A stretch of 64,000 nucleotides of DNA from positions 1-64,000 of the forward strand of contig NZ_JAIJZW010000015.1 of the NCBI RefSeq assembly GCF_019753765.1, written 5' to 3'. The stretch's first letter is position 1. Each line of letters starts with the position of its first letter. Source of the stretch: Microbacterium marinilacus (GTDB taxonomy: Bacteria; Actinomycetota; Actinomycetes; Actinomycetales; Microbacteriaceae). The notes under the pieces were generated by a model, which was given only the letters and a program-made list of their open reading frames with translations, was not told the origin of the DNA and did not search any database. The position numbers were made by a program, and so were the translations under genes. Below are positions 45,859 through 57,652 of this stretch, in pieces.

Positions 45859-47463
45859 ATGGCATCGCAGGTCTTCACCGACGCGAAGGTCTTCACCGGA
45901 CGGGGCGAGGACGACTTCGTCACCGCCTTCCGCGTGACCGACGGCGTCGTCGACTGGCTGGGCGACGCGTCCGAGGTGGACACCGCCGACGCGCACCGCC
46001 TCGGCGGGCGGACGGTCGTGCCGGGCCTGCTCGACATGCACGTGCACCCGGCCCTCATGACGACAACGATCGACGCGGTCGACTGCCTGCCCCCGGCCGT
46101 CACGTCGCTGCCGCAGCTGATCGAGGCCCTGCGCACCCATGCCGCGGTCGGTGCGGGGCCGGACGCCTGGATCGTCGGGAACGGCTACGACGAGACGAAG
46201 TACCCCGAGGGACGCGCCCCGACCGCCCGCGACCTCGACGAGGTGTCGACGACGCAGCCGGTGATCGTGTGGCGCTGCGACCGGCACTCGGCCGCGTGCA
46301 ACTCGCGCGCGCTCGAGATCGCCGGGCTCACCGCCGACACGCCCGACCCCGCCGGCGGCCGCTTCGAGCGCGACGCCGACGGGCGCCCGGACGGCGTGCT
46401 CACGGAGATCTCCGCCACGCAGGCCGTCGCCTCGCACATCCCCGACGCCGCGCCGGAGGAGCGCGTCGCGCAGCTGCGCCAGGTCGGCGAGCGTCTGCTC
46501 TCCCGCGGCATCGTCGGGGTGTGCGATCTGCTGGCCACCCGCATCCCCGAGCCGCTGGACGCCTACCGTGCGGCCGAGGACGGCGCGCCGATGCCGCGCG
46601 CATCGCTGTTCTACGGCTGGGACCCGGCCGACCCGCCCGCCGACCTCACCGACGACGACCGCACCGGGCGATCGCGCGCGGCCGGGCTGAAGGTGATCAT
46701 GGACGGCGCGTACTCCAACCGCACCGCCTGGGTGTGCCACCCCTACCCCGGCTCGGACGACGACCACGGGCTGCGCACGCTGAGCGACGAGGACGCCCTG
46801 TCCGCGGGCGCGTGGGCGCGACGCAACGGCGTGCAGCTCGCGGTGCACGCCATGGGCGACCGTGCGATCCGCCAGGTGATCGAGCTGTTCGCGGACCAGG
46901 AGCCGTGGCTCCACGGCACGCCCTCGATCCGCATCGAGCACGCCACGCTGCTGTCCGCCGAGACCATCGAGCGCCTCCGCACGGCGCGGATGGCCTTCGG
47001 CATCGCGACGCACACGGTCTTCCTGTACGCCGAGTACGACGGCTACGAGCGCAACCTGCGGCCCGAGCTGCGCGACCAGGCCTACCCGATCCGCTCGCTG
47101 TACGAGGAGCTCCCGGCGCTCGCGCTGTCGTCCGACTGCCCGGCCACGGCCTGGGGAGAGGCCGACAACGTGTTCGTGTCGGTCGAGGCGGCCGTGCGCC
47201 GCCGCGCCTACAACGGGGCGGACATCGGGCAGGGCGCGGCGGTGTCCGTCGCGCAGGCGATGCTGCTCTACACCGACCGCGCCGCCGCCCTCACCGACGT
47301 CGGCCGGCTGGGACGCATCGACGTGGGGTGCGAGGGCAGCTTCGCGGTGCTCGACCAGGACGTGTTCACGGTGCCCTCCGAGCGGATCGGCGAGACCGGG
47401 GTGCTCGAGACCTGGATCGCCGGCGAGCGCGTCTGGACGCGCCGAGCACCAGCCTCACCATGA
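45859..47463 (+). CDS. YtcJ-type metal-dependent amidohydrolase
   Basis: This 534-aa M38-superfamily enzyme has VVPGLLDMHVHPALM, VIVGNGYDETKYPEGRAP-like family text, VIMDGAYSNRTAW, AVHAMGDRAI, IEHATLLS, and LSSDCPATAWGEADNVFVSVEAAV, where the usual SDAPV is SDCPA. It begins 46 bp after the cyclodeaminase and is probably in the same transcript. It likely releases an amino acid from an amide or lactam for the cyclodeaminase. It is clearly a different subgroup from the YtcJ pair at 4869 and 6353. Confidence 0.88.
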   Translation: MASQVFTDAKVFTGRGEDDFVTAFRVTDGVVDWLGDASEVDTADAHRLGGRTVVPGLLDMHVHPALMTTTIDAVDCLPPAVTSLPQLIEALRTHAAVGAGPDAWIVGNGYDETKYPEGRAPTARDLDEVSTTQPVIVWRCDRHSAACNSRALEIAGLTADTPDPAGGRFERDADGRPDGVLTEISATQAVASHIPDAAPEERVAQLRQVGERLLSRGIVGVCDLLATRIPEPLDAYRAAEDGAPMPRASLFYGWDPADPPADLTDDDRTGRSRAAGLKVIMDGAYSNRTAWVCHPYPGSDDDHGLRTLSDEDALSAGAWARRNGVQLAVHAMGDRAIRQVIELFADQEPWLHGTPSIRIEHATLLSAETIERLRTARMAFGIATHTVFLYAEYDGYERNLRPELRDQAYPIRSLYEELPALALSSDCPATAWGEADNVFVSVEAAVRRRAYNGADIGQGAAVSVAQAMLLYTDRAAALTDVGRLGRIDVGCEGSFAVLDQDVFTVPSERIGETGVLETWIAGERVWTRRAPASP

Positions 47464-47466
47464 CTA

Positions 47467-47495
47467 TTGCGGTACGCACGTACTGCGCGTATGGT
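47467..47495 (+). promoter_or_regulatory. Promoter of the restriction-modification operon, probably giving a leaderless mRNA
   Basis: TTGCGG (47467-47472) and TATGGT (47490-47495) are separated by exactly 17 nt. Transcription should start 7-8 nt after the -10, at or next to the A of the ATG at 47503, so the first gene would have no leader. A short dyad GTACG-CA-CGTAC (47472-47483) in the spacer could be a repressor site. Confidence 0.55.
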
Positions 47496-47502
47496 CAGAA
47501 CC

Positions 47503-48096
47503 ATGTTGCAGCAGTGGGTGTCGGTGCGCACCGGCATCTCGTTGCGTGAGCGGCCTGCTCCCGGAGAGGGCCTCGGGGTGCGCGCGCTCCTGCTCGGGGA
47601 CGTCGCACGAGGCGGCGGGTACGCGCCAGGTGCGACCGTCCGCATCGGAGCCGATCTCGTCTCGCCGCAGCACGTCGTCCGCGACGGCGATGTAGTCTTC
47701 CGCTCACGCGGGCCGTACTGGAACGCCTGGTGCGCCGATGCCCTGAGCGAGCCCCTGGTCGCCGTCGCCCCGCTGTTCGTGCTGCGCACAGCCACCGAGG
47801 TCGATCCCAGCTATCTGTGCTGGTGGATCAACGGGCCGGTGGCACAGCGCTACTTCGCCGCGGAGGCGATGGGCACGGGTGTCCAGATGATCACCAAGAA
47901 CGTGCTGCTGGCGCTGCCGTTCGATCCCCCTCCGCTCGCGACGCAACGCGCGACCGCCGCCGCGGGATCCCTCGCCCTCCGCGAACGTGCGCTCACCGAC
48001 CGTCTTGCGACGCTGCGGCACGACCTCGTCACGGCTCATCTCGTGCAGCACGCGCGCGCCACCGACCCCCTCACCGACAGGAACACCGACGCATGA
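47503..48096 (+). CDS. HsdS-like protein with a single target-recognition domain
   Basis: This 197-aa protein resembles half of a type I specificity subunit. LGVRALLLGDVARGGGYAPG and DGDVVFRSRGPYWNAWC start a recognition domain, and PSYLCWWINGPVAQRYFAAEAMGTGVQMITKNVLLALPFDPPPLATQ is the family's C-terminal half. A helix (SLALRERALTDRLATLRHDLVTAHL) like the conserved spacer helix closes it. There is no second domain. It overlaps hsdM by ATGA and precedes it, although a full-length hsdS exists downstream. It may dimerise to give an alternative specificity, or be a control subunit. Confidence 0.72.
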   Translation: MLQQWVSVRTGISLRERPAPGEGLGVRALLLGDVARGGGYAPGATVRIGADLVSPQHVVRDGDVVFRSRGPYWNAWCADALSEPLVAVAPLFVLRTATEVDPSYLCWWINGPVAQRYFAAEAMGTGVQMITKNVLLALPFDPPPLATQRATAAAGSLALRERALTDRLATLRHDLVTAHLVQHARATDPLTDRNTDA

Positions 48097-49613
48097 CCGC
48101 CGACACCGTCACCCAGCAGCGCATCAACCAGGCCGCGTGGGCCGCGTGCGACACGTTCCGGGGAGTCATCGACGCCACGCAGTACAAGGACTACATCCTC
48201 GTGATGCTGTTCCTGAAGTACATCTCCGACATCTGGAACGACCACCGCGATCAGTACGAGCAGCAGTTCCACGGCGACGAGCGCAAGATCACGACGCGCT
48301 TGCAGCGAGAACGCTTCCCCCTGCCGGCAGGCGCCAGCTTCTACGACCTGTACCGTCAGCGCAAGGCCGACAACATCGGTGAGCTCATCAATGTCGCGCT
48401 GGAGGCCATCGAGGAGGCGAACAAAGCCAAGCTCGACGGCGTCTTCCGCAACATCGACTTCAACTCGGAGGCGAACCTGGGTCAGACGCGAGAGCGCAAC
48501 CGGCGGCTCACGCACCTGCTCGAGGACTTCCACAAGGCCGACCTAGACCTCCGCCCGTCGCGCGTCGGCGACGACATCATCGGCGAGGCCTACATCTACC
48601 TGATCTCGCGATTCGCCTCGGACGCAGGGAAGAAAGCCGGCGAGTTCTATACGCCCGGCTCGGTATCGACCCTGCTCGCCAAGCTTGCAGCCCCCCGCCC
48701 CGGCGACACGATCTTCGACCCGACGTGCGGTTCGGGCTCGCTCCTGGTCCAGGCCGCGGCCGAGGTCGGCTCGAACAACTACCGGCTGTTCGGGCAGGAG
48801 GTCAACGGCGCCACCTGGGCGCTCGCCCGCATGAACATGTTCATGCACGCGAACGACGCGGCGACGATCGAGTGGGGCAACACGCTCACGGCGCCGACGC
48901 TGCTCGAGAACGACCGGCTGCGGCAGTACGACGTCGTCGTCGCCAACCCGCCCTTCTCGCTCGACAAGTGGGGCGCCGAGTTGGCCGAGACCGATCCGTT
49001 CCGGCGGTTCTGGCGGGGCGTGCCCCCGAAGAGCAAGGGCGACTACGCCTTCATCACGCACATGGTCGAGGTCGCCAAGCGCGAGACGGGGCGCGTCGCG
49101 GTGATCGTGCCGCACGGGGTGCTGTTCCGCGGAGGGGCGGAGGGGCGCATCCGCAAGGCGCTCATCGACGAGAACCTACTCGACGCGGTGGTCGGGCTGC
49201 CCGCGAACCTGTTCACCACCACCGGCATCCCGGTCGTGATCCTCGTCTTCGACCGCTCTCGCGAGGAGGGCGGCGCGAACGCGGAACGCGACGACGTGCT
49301 GTTCATCGACGCGAGCCGCGAGTTCACGCCCGCCAAGTCGCAGAACCTGCTGGACGATGCGCACATCGCGAAGATCGTGGAGACGTACCGCGAACGCGCC
49401 GAGGTCGAGCGCTACGCGCATCGCGCGACGCCCGAGGAGATCGCGGGCAACGACTACAACCTCAACATCCCACGCTACGTCGACACGTTCGAGCCCGAGC
49501 CCGAGGTCGACATCGCCGCGGTGCAGCGCGAGATCGACGCCGTCGAGGCGGAGCTCGCCGAGGTGCGCACCCGCATGGCCGGCTACCTGAAGGAGCTGGG
49601 GATCGATGGCTGA
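48093..49613 (+). CDS. hsdM: Type I restriction-modification system methyltransferase subunit
   Basis: This 506-aa N6-adenine methyltransferase has an N-terminal helical domain (RINQAAWAACDTFRGVIDATQYKDYILVMLFLKYISDIW). The catalytic domain carries AGEFYTPGSVSTLLAKL, DPTCGSGSLLV (SAM binding, about 209) and NPPFSL (catalytic NPPF, about 285). A C-terminal part with VGLPANLFTTTGIPVVILVF and a helical tail (about 460-506) contacts HsdS. It methylates the recognition site and with HsdS forms the core enzyme. It overlaps the HsdS-like gene by ATGA. Confidence 0.95.
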   Translation: MTADTVTQQRINQAAWAACDTFRGVIDATQYKDYILVMLFLKYISDIWNDHRDQYEQQFHGDERKITTRLQRERFPLPAGASFYDLYRQRKADNIGELINVALEAIEEANKAKLDGVFRNIDFNSEANLGQTRERNRRLTHLLEDFHKADLDLRPSRVGDDIIGEAYIYLISRFASDAGKKAGEFYTPGSVSTLLAKLAAPRPGDTIFDPTCGSGSLLVQAAAEVGSNNYRLFGQEVNGATWALARMNMFMHANDAATIEWGNTLTAPTLLENDRLRQYDVVVANPPFSLDKWGAELAETDPFRRFWRGVPPKSKGDYAFITHMVEVAKRETGRVAVIVPHGVLFRGGAEGRIRKALIDENLLDAVVGLPANLFTTTGIPVVILVFDRSREEGGANAERDDVLFIDASREFTPAKSQNLLDDAHIAKIVETYRERAEVERYAHRATPEEIAGNDYNLNIPRYVDTFEPEPEVDIAAVQREIDAVEAELAEVRTRMAGYLKELGIDG

Positions 49614-49749
49614 ACCGGGCGGGGCAACCGTCAAGGACTCCTTGACAGTTCGCATCGGGGCGGCAACTATCCGGAGATTCCGGACAGTTCAGCCCGTGCA
49701 CGGCCATTACGCCGTCGGCACCGACGTCCCGGGAAAGGGCGCCGAGTGA
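49606..49749 (+). CDS. 47-aa ORF of unknown function between hsdM and hsdS
   Basis: The ATG at 49606 overlaps the hsdM stop by 8 nt (ATGGCTGA), and its TGA at 49747-49749 overlaps the hsdS GTG start (GTGA). The frame therefore bridges the two genes exactly. The product begins MAEPGGATVKDSLTVRIGAA and contains TIRRFRTVQ; I recognise no domain. Two strong palindromes fall inside it. It may be a real small protein, or a translated leader that couples hsdS to hsdM. Confidence 0.4.
   Translation: MAEPGGATVKDSLTVRIGAATIRRFRTVQPVHGHYAVGTDVPGKGAE
49630..49689 (+). promoter_or_regulatory. Two consecutive hairpins upstream of hsdS
   Basis: GTCAAGGACTCCTTGAC (49630-49646) is a perfect 17-bp palindrome. 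AACTATCCGGA (49665-49675) pairs with TCCGGACAGTT (49679-49689) with one mismatch. Both are followed by or end in GACAGTTC. They lie in the only non-hsd stretch of the operon and may tune expression of the specificity subunit. Confidence 0.55.
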
Positions 49750-50933
49750 ACGGATCACGATGGCCCACCGCGCGGCTTGGAGATATTGCGGCTGTGCAAA
49801 GCGGGATCCAGATCGGGCGCGTCCCCAGGCCGGGCGCCAAGGAGGTCCCTTACCTTCGGGTAGCGAACGTGAAAGACGGATACGTCGATTCCACTGACGT
49901 CCGTTCCGTCCTCGCTGACGATGTCGAGGCTTCTCGGTACGGCCTGCGGCCCGGTGATGTGTTGTTCACGGAGGGCGGGGACTTCGACAAGCTCGGGCGC
50001 GGTTGCGTCTGGGACGGGTCGATCGACCCGTGCCTGCATCAGAACCACGTCTTCGCCGTGCGGCCGGACCCGCGTGTCCTGCTGCCCGAGTTCTTGGCTG
50101 CTCTCGCCGCGTCGCCGCATGGGCGCCGGTATTTCGTCGGGGCGTCAAAGCAGAGCACCAATCTCGCAAGCATCAACTCGTCACAGTTGAAGAAGTTCCC
50201 CGTCCCCCTCCCGCCCCTGACGGAGCAGCGGAGGATCGCCGAGATCCTGCGCGCCTGGGACGACGCAATCGAACGCGTGCGGCTGCTCCTCTCGCGCACG
50301 CAGAAGCGCTATGACGCGGCGGCGGAACGGCTGGCCGGATCGGCGAACGGCGCCCATGCACGACTCGGCGACGTGACGCGCGAACTCACGGAACGCAATG
50401 CCGGGAGACTCGACCGCACGGCGGTCAGAGGCGTCTCGAACACCTCCGGCATCTCCATGATGCGGGGACAGGCGGTCTCGATCGACGTTTCGCGTTACCT
50501 GGTGCTCCCCCCACGGGCTTTCGCCTACAACCCGATGCGCATCAACATCGGCTCGATCGCCATGTCGCGGCTCGACGCCGAGGTGCTGGTCAGCCCCGAC
50601 TACGTGTTGTTCGCCTGCGAGGAGACGCGGCTGATCCCCGCTTACCTGGATCACGTCCTGAAGACGCGCCGCTGGCGCCACGATGTCAACGCCGGCGCGT
50701 CGGGAAGCGTCCGGACGCGCACCTACTACGCCGAGCTCGCGGCGATCCGCGTCCATCTACCCGACCTCGAACGTCAGCGCGCCATCGCGACCGCGCTGGA
50801 TGCCGTTCGCGAAGAGCTCACCTTGCTCGGCCGTGAGCTCGAGCTGCTGCGCACGCAGAAGCGCGGGCTGATGCAGAAGCTGCTCAGCGGCGATGTCCGC
50901 GTGCCGCTCGACGAGGAGCCGAGCGGTGACTGA
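49746..50933 (+). CDS. hsdS: Type I restriction-modification system specificity subunit
   Basis: This 395-aa protein has the full two-domain HsdS layout. The first recognition domain (about 5-155) runs from WPTARLGDIAAVQSG to SSQLKKFPVPLPPLTEQRRI. A conserved helix follows, EILRAWDDAIERVRLLLSRTQKRYDAAAERL. The second recognition domain (about 200-335) precedes LPDLERQRAIATALDAVREELTLLGRELELLRTQKRGLMQKLLSGDVRV. It determines the DNA sequence recognised. GTG at 49746 is the start. Its 3' end overlaps the DUF3800 gene by 8 nt. Confidence 0.94.
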   Translation: MNGSRWPTARLGDIAAVQSGIQIGRVPRPGAKEVPYLRVANVKDGYVDSTDVRSVLADDVEASRYGLRPGDVLFTEGGDFDKLGRGCVWDGSIDPCLHQNHVFAVRPDPRVLLPEFLAALAASPHGRRYFVGASKQSTNLASINSSQLKKFPVPLPPLTEQRRIAEILRAWDDAIERVRLLLSRTQKRYDAAAERLAGSANGAHARLGDVTRELTERNAGRLDRTAVRGVSNTSGISMMRGQAVSIDVSRYLVLPPRAFAYNPMRINIGSIAMSRLDAEVLVSPDYVLFACEETRLIPAYLDHVLKTRRWRHDVNAGASGSVRTRTYYAELAAIRVHLPDLERQRAIATALDAVREELTLLGRELELLRTQKRGLMQKLLSGDVRVPLDEEPSGD

Positions 50934-51669
50934 CCCGCACGGCCTCGGGTTCTCCGACTACGTCGTCTACGTCGATGAGAGCGGCGACCACAGCCTCGTC
51001 TCCATCGACGCCGGATTCCCCGTCTTCGCTCTGACGTTCTGCGTGTTTCGGAAGGCTGACTACGCGCAGCAGGTGATCCCCGCGATGGAGACGTTCAAGT
51101 TCGATTTCTGGGGCCACGACGCCGTGATCATGCACGAGGCCGATATCCGCAAGAGTTCCGGCCCGTTCAACATCCTGCTCAATGCGGAGACGCGGGAGGC
51201 ATTCTTCGAGCGGCTGAATCCTCTGCTCTCCGGTGCGCGGTTCGACATCATCGCAGCAGTCATCGACAAGCGGCGGCACGTGGCCAGGTACTCAGCACCA
51301 ATGAGCCCCTATGAAATCGCGCTGCTGTTCTGCATGGAGCGGCTTCTCTCCTTCCTCATCGAGCGCGATCAGCAGGGACGTCGCGTGCACGTGATCTTCG
51401 AGAGTCGCGGCAAGAGCGAAGACCGAGAGCTTGAGGCGGAGTTCTCGCGGATCTGCAACAACGAGGTCCGCTGGGGCTACCGAGCGATGGACTTCTCTCA
51501 GATCCGTTTCGAGTCGATCTTCACGAAGAAGGACGCGAACTCCACAGGACTCCAGCTCGCCGACCTCACGGCCCGCCCCATCGCACTGCGCACCGTCAGG
51601 CCCGGCCAGGGCAATCGCGCCTACGACCTGATCCGGCCGAAGATCCGATACCAGAAGGTGTTCCCCTGA
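50926..51669 (+). CDS. DUF3800-domain protein in the restriction operon
   Basis: This 247-aa protein opens with YVVYVDESGDHSL, the DUF3800 hallmark. VIMHEADIRKSSGPF, IIAAVIDKRRHV, VIFESRGKSEDRELEAEF and a C-terminal DANSTGLQLADLTARPIAL follow, the last with the family's conserved QxAD. The fold is RNase H-like by family assignment, with acidic residues that may bind metal. Function is unknown but members recur in defence loci. GTG at 50926 overlaps hsdS by 8 nt. Codon use looks slightly less GC-biased than in the surrounding housekeeping genes. Confidence 0.85.
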   Translation: MTDPHGLGFSDYVVYVDESGDHSLVSIDAGFPVFALTFCVFRKADYAQQVIPAMETFKFDFWGHDAVIMHEADIRKSSGPFNILLNAETREAFFERLNPLLSGARFDIIAAVIDKRRHVARYSAPMSPYEIALLFCMERLLSFLIERDQQGRRVHVIFESRGKSEDRELEAEFSRICNNEVRWGYRAMDFSQIRFESIFTKKDANSTGLQLADLTARPIALRTVRPGQGNRAYDLIRPKIRYQKVFP

Positions 51670-51690
51670 TGTCGGCGGGGCAAAGCAAAA

Positions 51691-51714
51691 GGACCCGAGG
51701 CGTTCCTCAGGTCC
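51691..51714 (+). terminator. Hairpin between DUF3800 gene and hsdR (possible attenuator)
   Basis: GGACCCGAGG (51691-51700) pairs with CCTCAGGTCC (51705-51714) apart from one C-A mismatch, around a CGTT loop. It lies in the 124-bp gap, the largest in the operon, and could reduce transcription into hsdR. A T-run is absent. Confidence 0.45.
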
Positions 51715-51793
51715 CGTTGCCGACCGGGCATTCCCAATCCGATTCCAGTGTACGTCGGGCCGGCGACACCGGACAAGACGAGGGCGGTGCGCC

Positions 51794-55005
<3,212 letters not shown>

Positions 55006-55009
<4 letters not shown>

Positions 55010-55719
55010 CAACGATGACCGCCGCCTACGGTGCCGGCACGATCACCTTCACCCTCCGGCGTCGCCCGCGCACCACCTTGGACATCGCCGTAGACGACGA
55101 AGGAAACGTGATCGTCACCGCACCGGAGCACGCGGCGAACGAGGAGGTCGTGCGACGGGTCGCGCGGCACGGACGCTGGATCACCGCGCAGCGGCAGTAC
55201 TTCGAGCAGTTCCGGCCGCGCACCCCGCCACGCACGTGGCTGCCCGGGGAGACACATCTGTACCTGGGACGGCAGTACCGGTTGCGCGTAGGCAACCCCG
55301 ACGCGACCCATCGTCGCGTGCGCCTGATCCGCGGATTCTTGCTCGTCGACGGCGTGCGCTTCGGAGACGCCGACAAGACCGAGCGGCTGGTGCACGCCTG
55401 GTACCGGGATCGTGCGACGGAGGTCTTCGCGCGGCGACTTCACGAGTGCCTGCGGCGTTTCGACACAGCGGCGGTCGCCCCCGTCTCGATGCGCATCCGG
55501 GAGATGAGCACGCGTTGGGGATCGATGTCCCCGGGTGGCGTCCTCAGCCTCGCGCCGGCCCTCGTCCGCGCGCCGTCCGACGCGATCGACTACGTCATCA
55601 CGCACGAGCTCGCCCATCGCATCGAGCCGCACCACGGACCGGCGTTCTGGCGCGTGCTGGCCGCGGCCATGCCGGATTACGAACGCCGCAAGACGCGGCT
55701 GGAGCGTGCTCTGGCCTGA
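55006..55719 (+). CDS. YgjP-like (DUF45) zinc metallopeptidase family protein
   Basis: This 237-aa protein has TLDIAVDDEGNVIVTAPEHAANEEVVRRVARHGRWI in the N-terminal half. The C-terminal half carries RIREMSTRWGSMSPGGVLSLAPALVRAPSDAIDYVITHELAHRIEPHHGPAFWRVL, where HELAH and a downstream His form the zinc site. This is the DUF45/YgjP (M48-related) family that often follows hsdR. GTG at 55006 overlaps the hsdR stop by 4 nt, so it belongs to the same operon. Its part in restriction, perhaps turnover of HsdR, is inference. Confidence 0.9.
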
Positions 55720-55792
55720 CCCGGCGGGGTCGGGCCAGAGCCGCTGACCTCTCCCCGCGCCCGCGCCGGCCGGCGGACCCGCGCGGCGGGGG

Positions 55793-57537
55793 TCATCCGG
55801 GCGACGGCTCGATGACCACGAGATCGGACCGCGGATAGCTCACGCACGGCAGGACGCGGCGCTCGCCGTCGGCCAGGGTCGTGACCGCCCCGTCGACCTC
55901 GCCGAACAGCAGCCGCGACTCGCACGTGCGGCAGGTACCAACGCGGCAGTCGTAGGGGGCTCGAGACCGGAGTCCTCGGCGACCTCGAGCAAGGTCTTCT
56001 CCGTCGCGGCCTCCCACGCCGTGTCCGGGCCGCCCTGCCCGAAGCGCACGAGCGCATCGGTCCGCCGAAGCGGCGCGAGAGGCGCGGACGCGGCGGCGGC
56101 GAAGTCCTCGGCGAACACCAGGTCGGGGTTCGCGCCCGCCGAGATCAGGCCCTCGCGCACGGCCTCGGCGAACTCCGGCGAGCCGCAGACATAGGCGTCG
56201 CTCTCGAACCACGGCACGTCCACCCGGCCGCCGGGGGTCGGGATGTAGTTGTCGCGCATCACCTCGACGACGCGCTCCGCGGTGATCCGCCCCTCGTGCA
56301 CCTCGCCCACGGGCGGCTCGCCCGCGGGCCGGGTCAGGAACCAGTGCAGGTGCAGGTCGTCGTGCCCGGCGAAGACCCGCTCCAGCTCGTGGCGGAAGGC
56401 CGCCTCCTCGGGGGTGCGCACGCCGTAGAGCAGCCAGAGCGGCGGCATGCCCGGCCCGCGCTCGAGATGCGCCTGGATCATCGCGACCATCGGGGTGATC
56501 CCGATGCCCGCCGCCACCAGCACCACGGGGCGGAACGTGCCGCGATCGAGGTGGAACCGGCCGGCCGGTGCGCGCAGCTCCACGGACACCGCGCCCGATC
56601 CCGCACGCGCGAGCAGCCGGCTGCCCCGCCCGTCGGGTCGGACGCGCACGCTGATCCGGTAGCGCTCGGGGCGCGCCGAGAAGCTCGACAGGCTCCAGGT
56701 GCGCACGACGGGCTCCCGCCCTGCTTCCGCGAGGCGCACCACCACGTGCTGCCCCGCCCGGGGCGCCGGCAGGGCGCCGCGGTCGCGCGGACGCAGCGAC
56801 ACCGAGACGATCTCGGCCGTCTCGTCGACGACCTCGTCGACGTCGAACGGCCGCCATCCCTTCCACCCGCCCGCGTACGCGCCCGACTCGCGCTCGATGC
56901 CCGCGACCTTCAGGTCGAGCGTGGCGCGGACCGTGGCGCTGAGGTGCGGCGACGCGAGGGCCCGGTCGATGACGGCGCGCTCGTCCGGCGTGATGCGCGT
57001 GCCCGAATCGCACAGCCGGGACAGCTCGACGACGGTGGGCCGGTCGTCCTCCCCGCCCAAGGGGACGAACTCGTCGCCGGGCCGCGCGCGGCCCGGGCGC
57101 AGCACGCCGAGGTAGACGCCCGAGCGGCCCGACAGGCGGAACCGCCGCATGAACGTCTTGGGCTGACCCAGCCGCCACGTGAGCTTCCAGCACGGCACAC
57201 GCGGCCCGGTGACCACGAGCTCGGCCTCGCCGAGGGCGAAGCGGTCGCCGACCCGCAGCAGCGACGCGTCCAGCACATCGACCGTCAGGTTCTCGGCGAA
57301 GTGCCCGTCGCCCCACGCCGCGCGGTCGGCGCCGAGCTCGGCGGCCCAGTGGTCGTAGCTCGCCCGGTCGAACGCATACAGGTGGTCGGTGTGCGCGGCG
57401 ACCTCGTCCCCCTCGGCGCCGGCGTCGGTGACGCGCCACGGCTCGGGCACCGGCGACTTGACGTAGCCGGTGCGCACGACCTCGCCGTCGATGAGCTGCG
57501 GGCGGATCCTGCCCGCGTTGAAGCCCAGCAGTCTCAT
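55793..57537 (-). pseudogene. MOSC-flavoreductase-ferredoxin fusion protein gene with frameshift
   Basis: The frame from ATG 57537 encodes a MOSC domain (about 1-220, with GHFAENLTVDV and GPRVPCWKL). A ferredoxin-reductase-type domain follows, with RTWSLSSFSARPERYRISVRV and VLVAAGIGITPMVAMIQAHL. At about 55960 the frame shifts. The plant-type 2Fe-2S domain (YDCRVGTCRTC, then LPCVSYPRSDLVVIEP) is in another frame ending at 55793. One G:C pair appears missing beside a run of five G on the plus strand. With it restored, the text reads GLEAPYDCRVG. This could be a real mutation, a sequencing error in the homopolymer, or slippage. Unshifted translation ends at 55840 without the iron-sulfur site. 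Confidence 0.8.
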
Positions 57538-57593
57538 GTAGCGAGGCTAGGGAAGGACGACCCGCGGGGCGACGTGGCGGGGGCCCACAGTGT

Positions 57594-57643
57594 CGCCCCC
57601 GGTTGTGCCGCCGCCACAGCGGCGACGGGCACGACCGGGGGCG
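57594..57643 (-). terminator. Strong hairpin after the DUF4832 operon
   Basis: CGCCCCCGGTTGTGCC (57594-57609) pairs with 57628-57643 with one mismatch, around a loop that contains a further GCCGCC/GGCG stem. It begins 10 nt beyond the stop of the DUF4832 gene and 57 nt before the MOSC gene, so it should end the sugar operon transcript. Confidence 0.7.
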
Positions 57644-57652
57644 CGCCGCGGG

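Noticed and set aside
47464-47502. Upstream in-frame ATG codons at 47467 and 47491 for the half-HsdS gene
   Set aside because: They overlap the -35 and -10 boxes. The ATG at 47503 sits at the expected transcription start.
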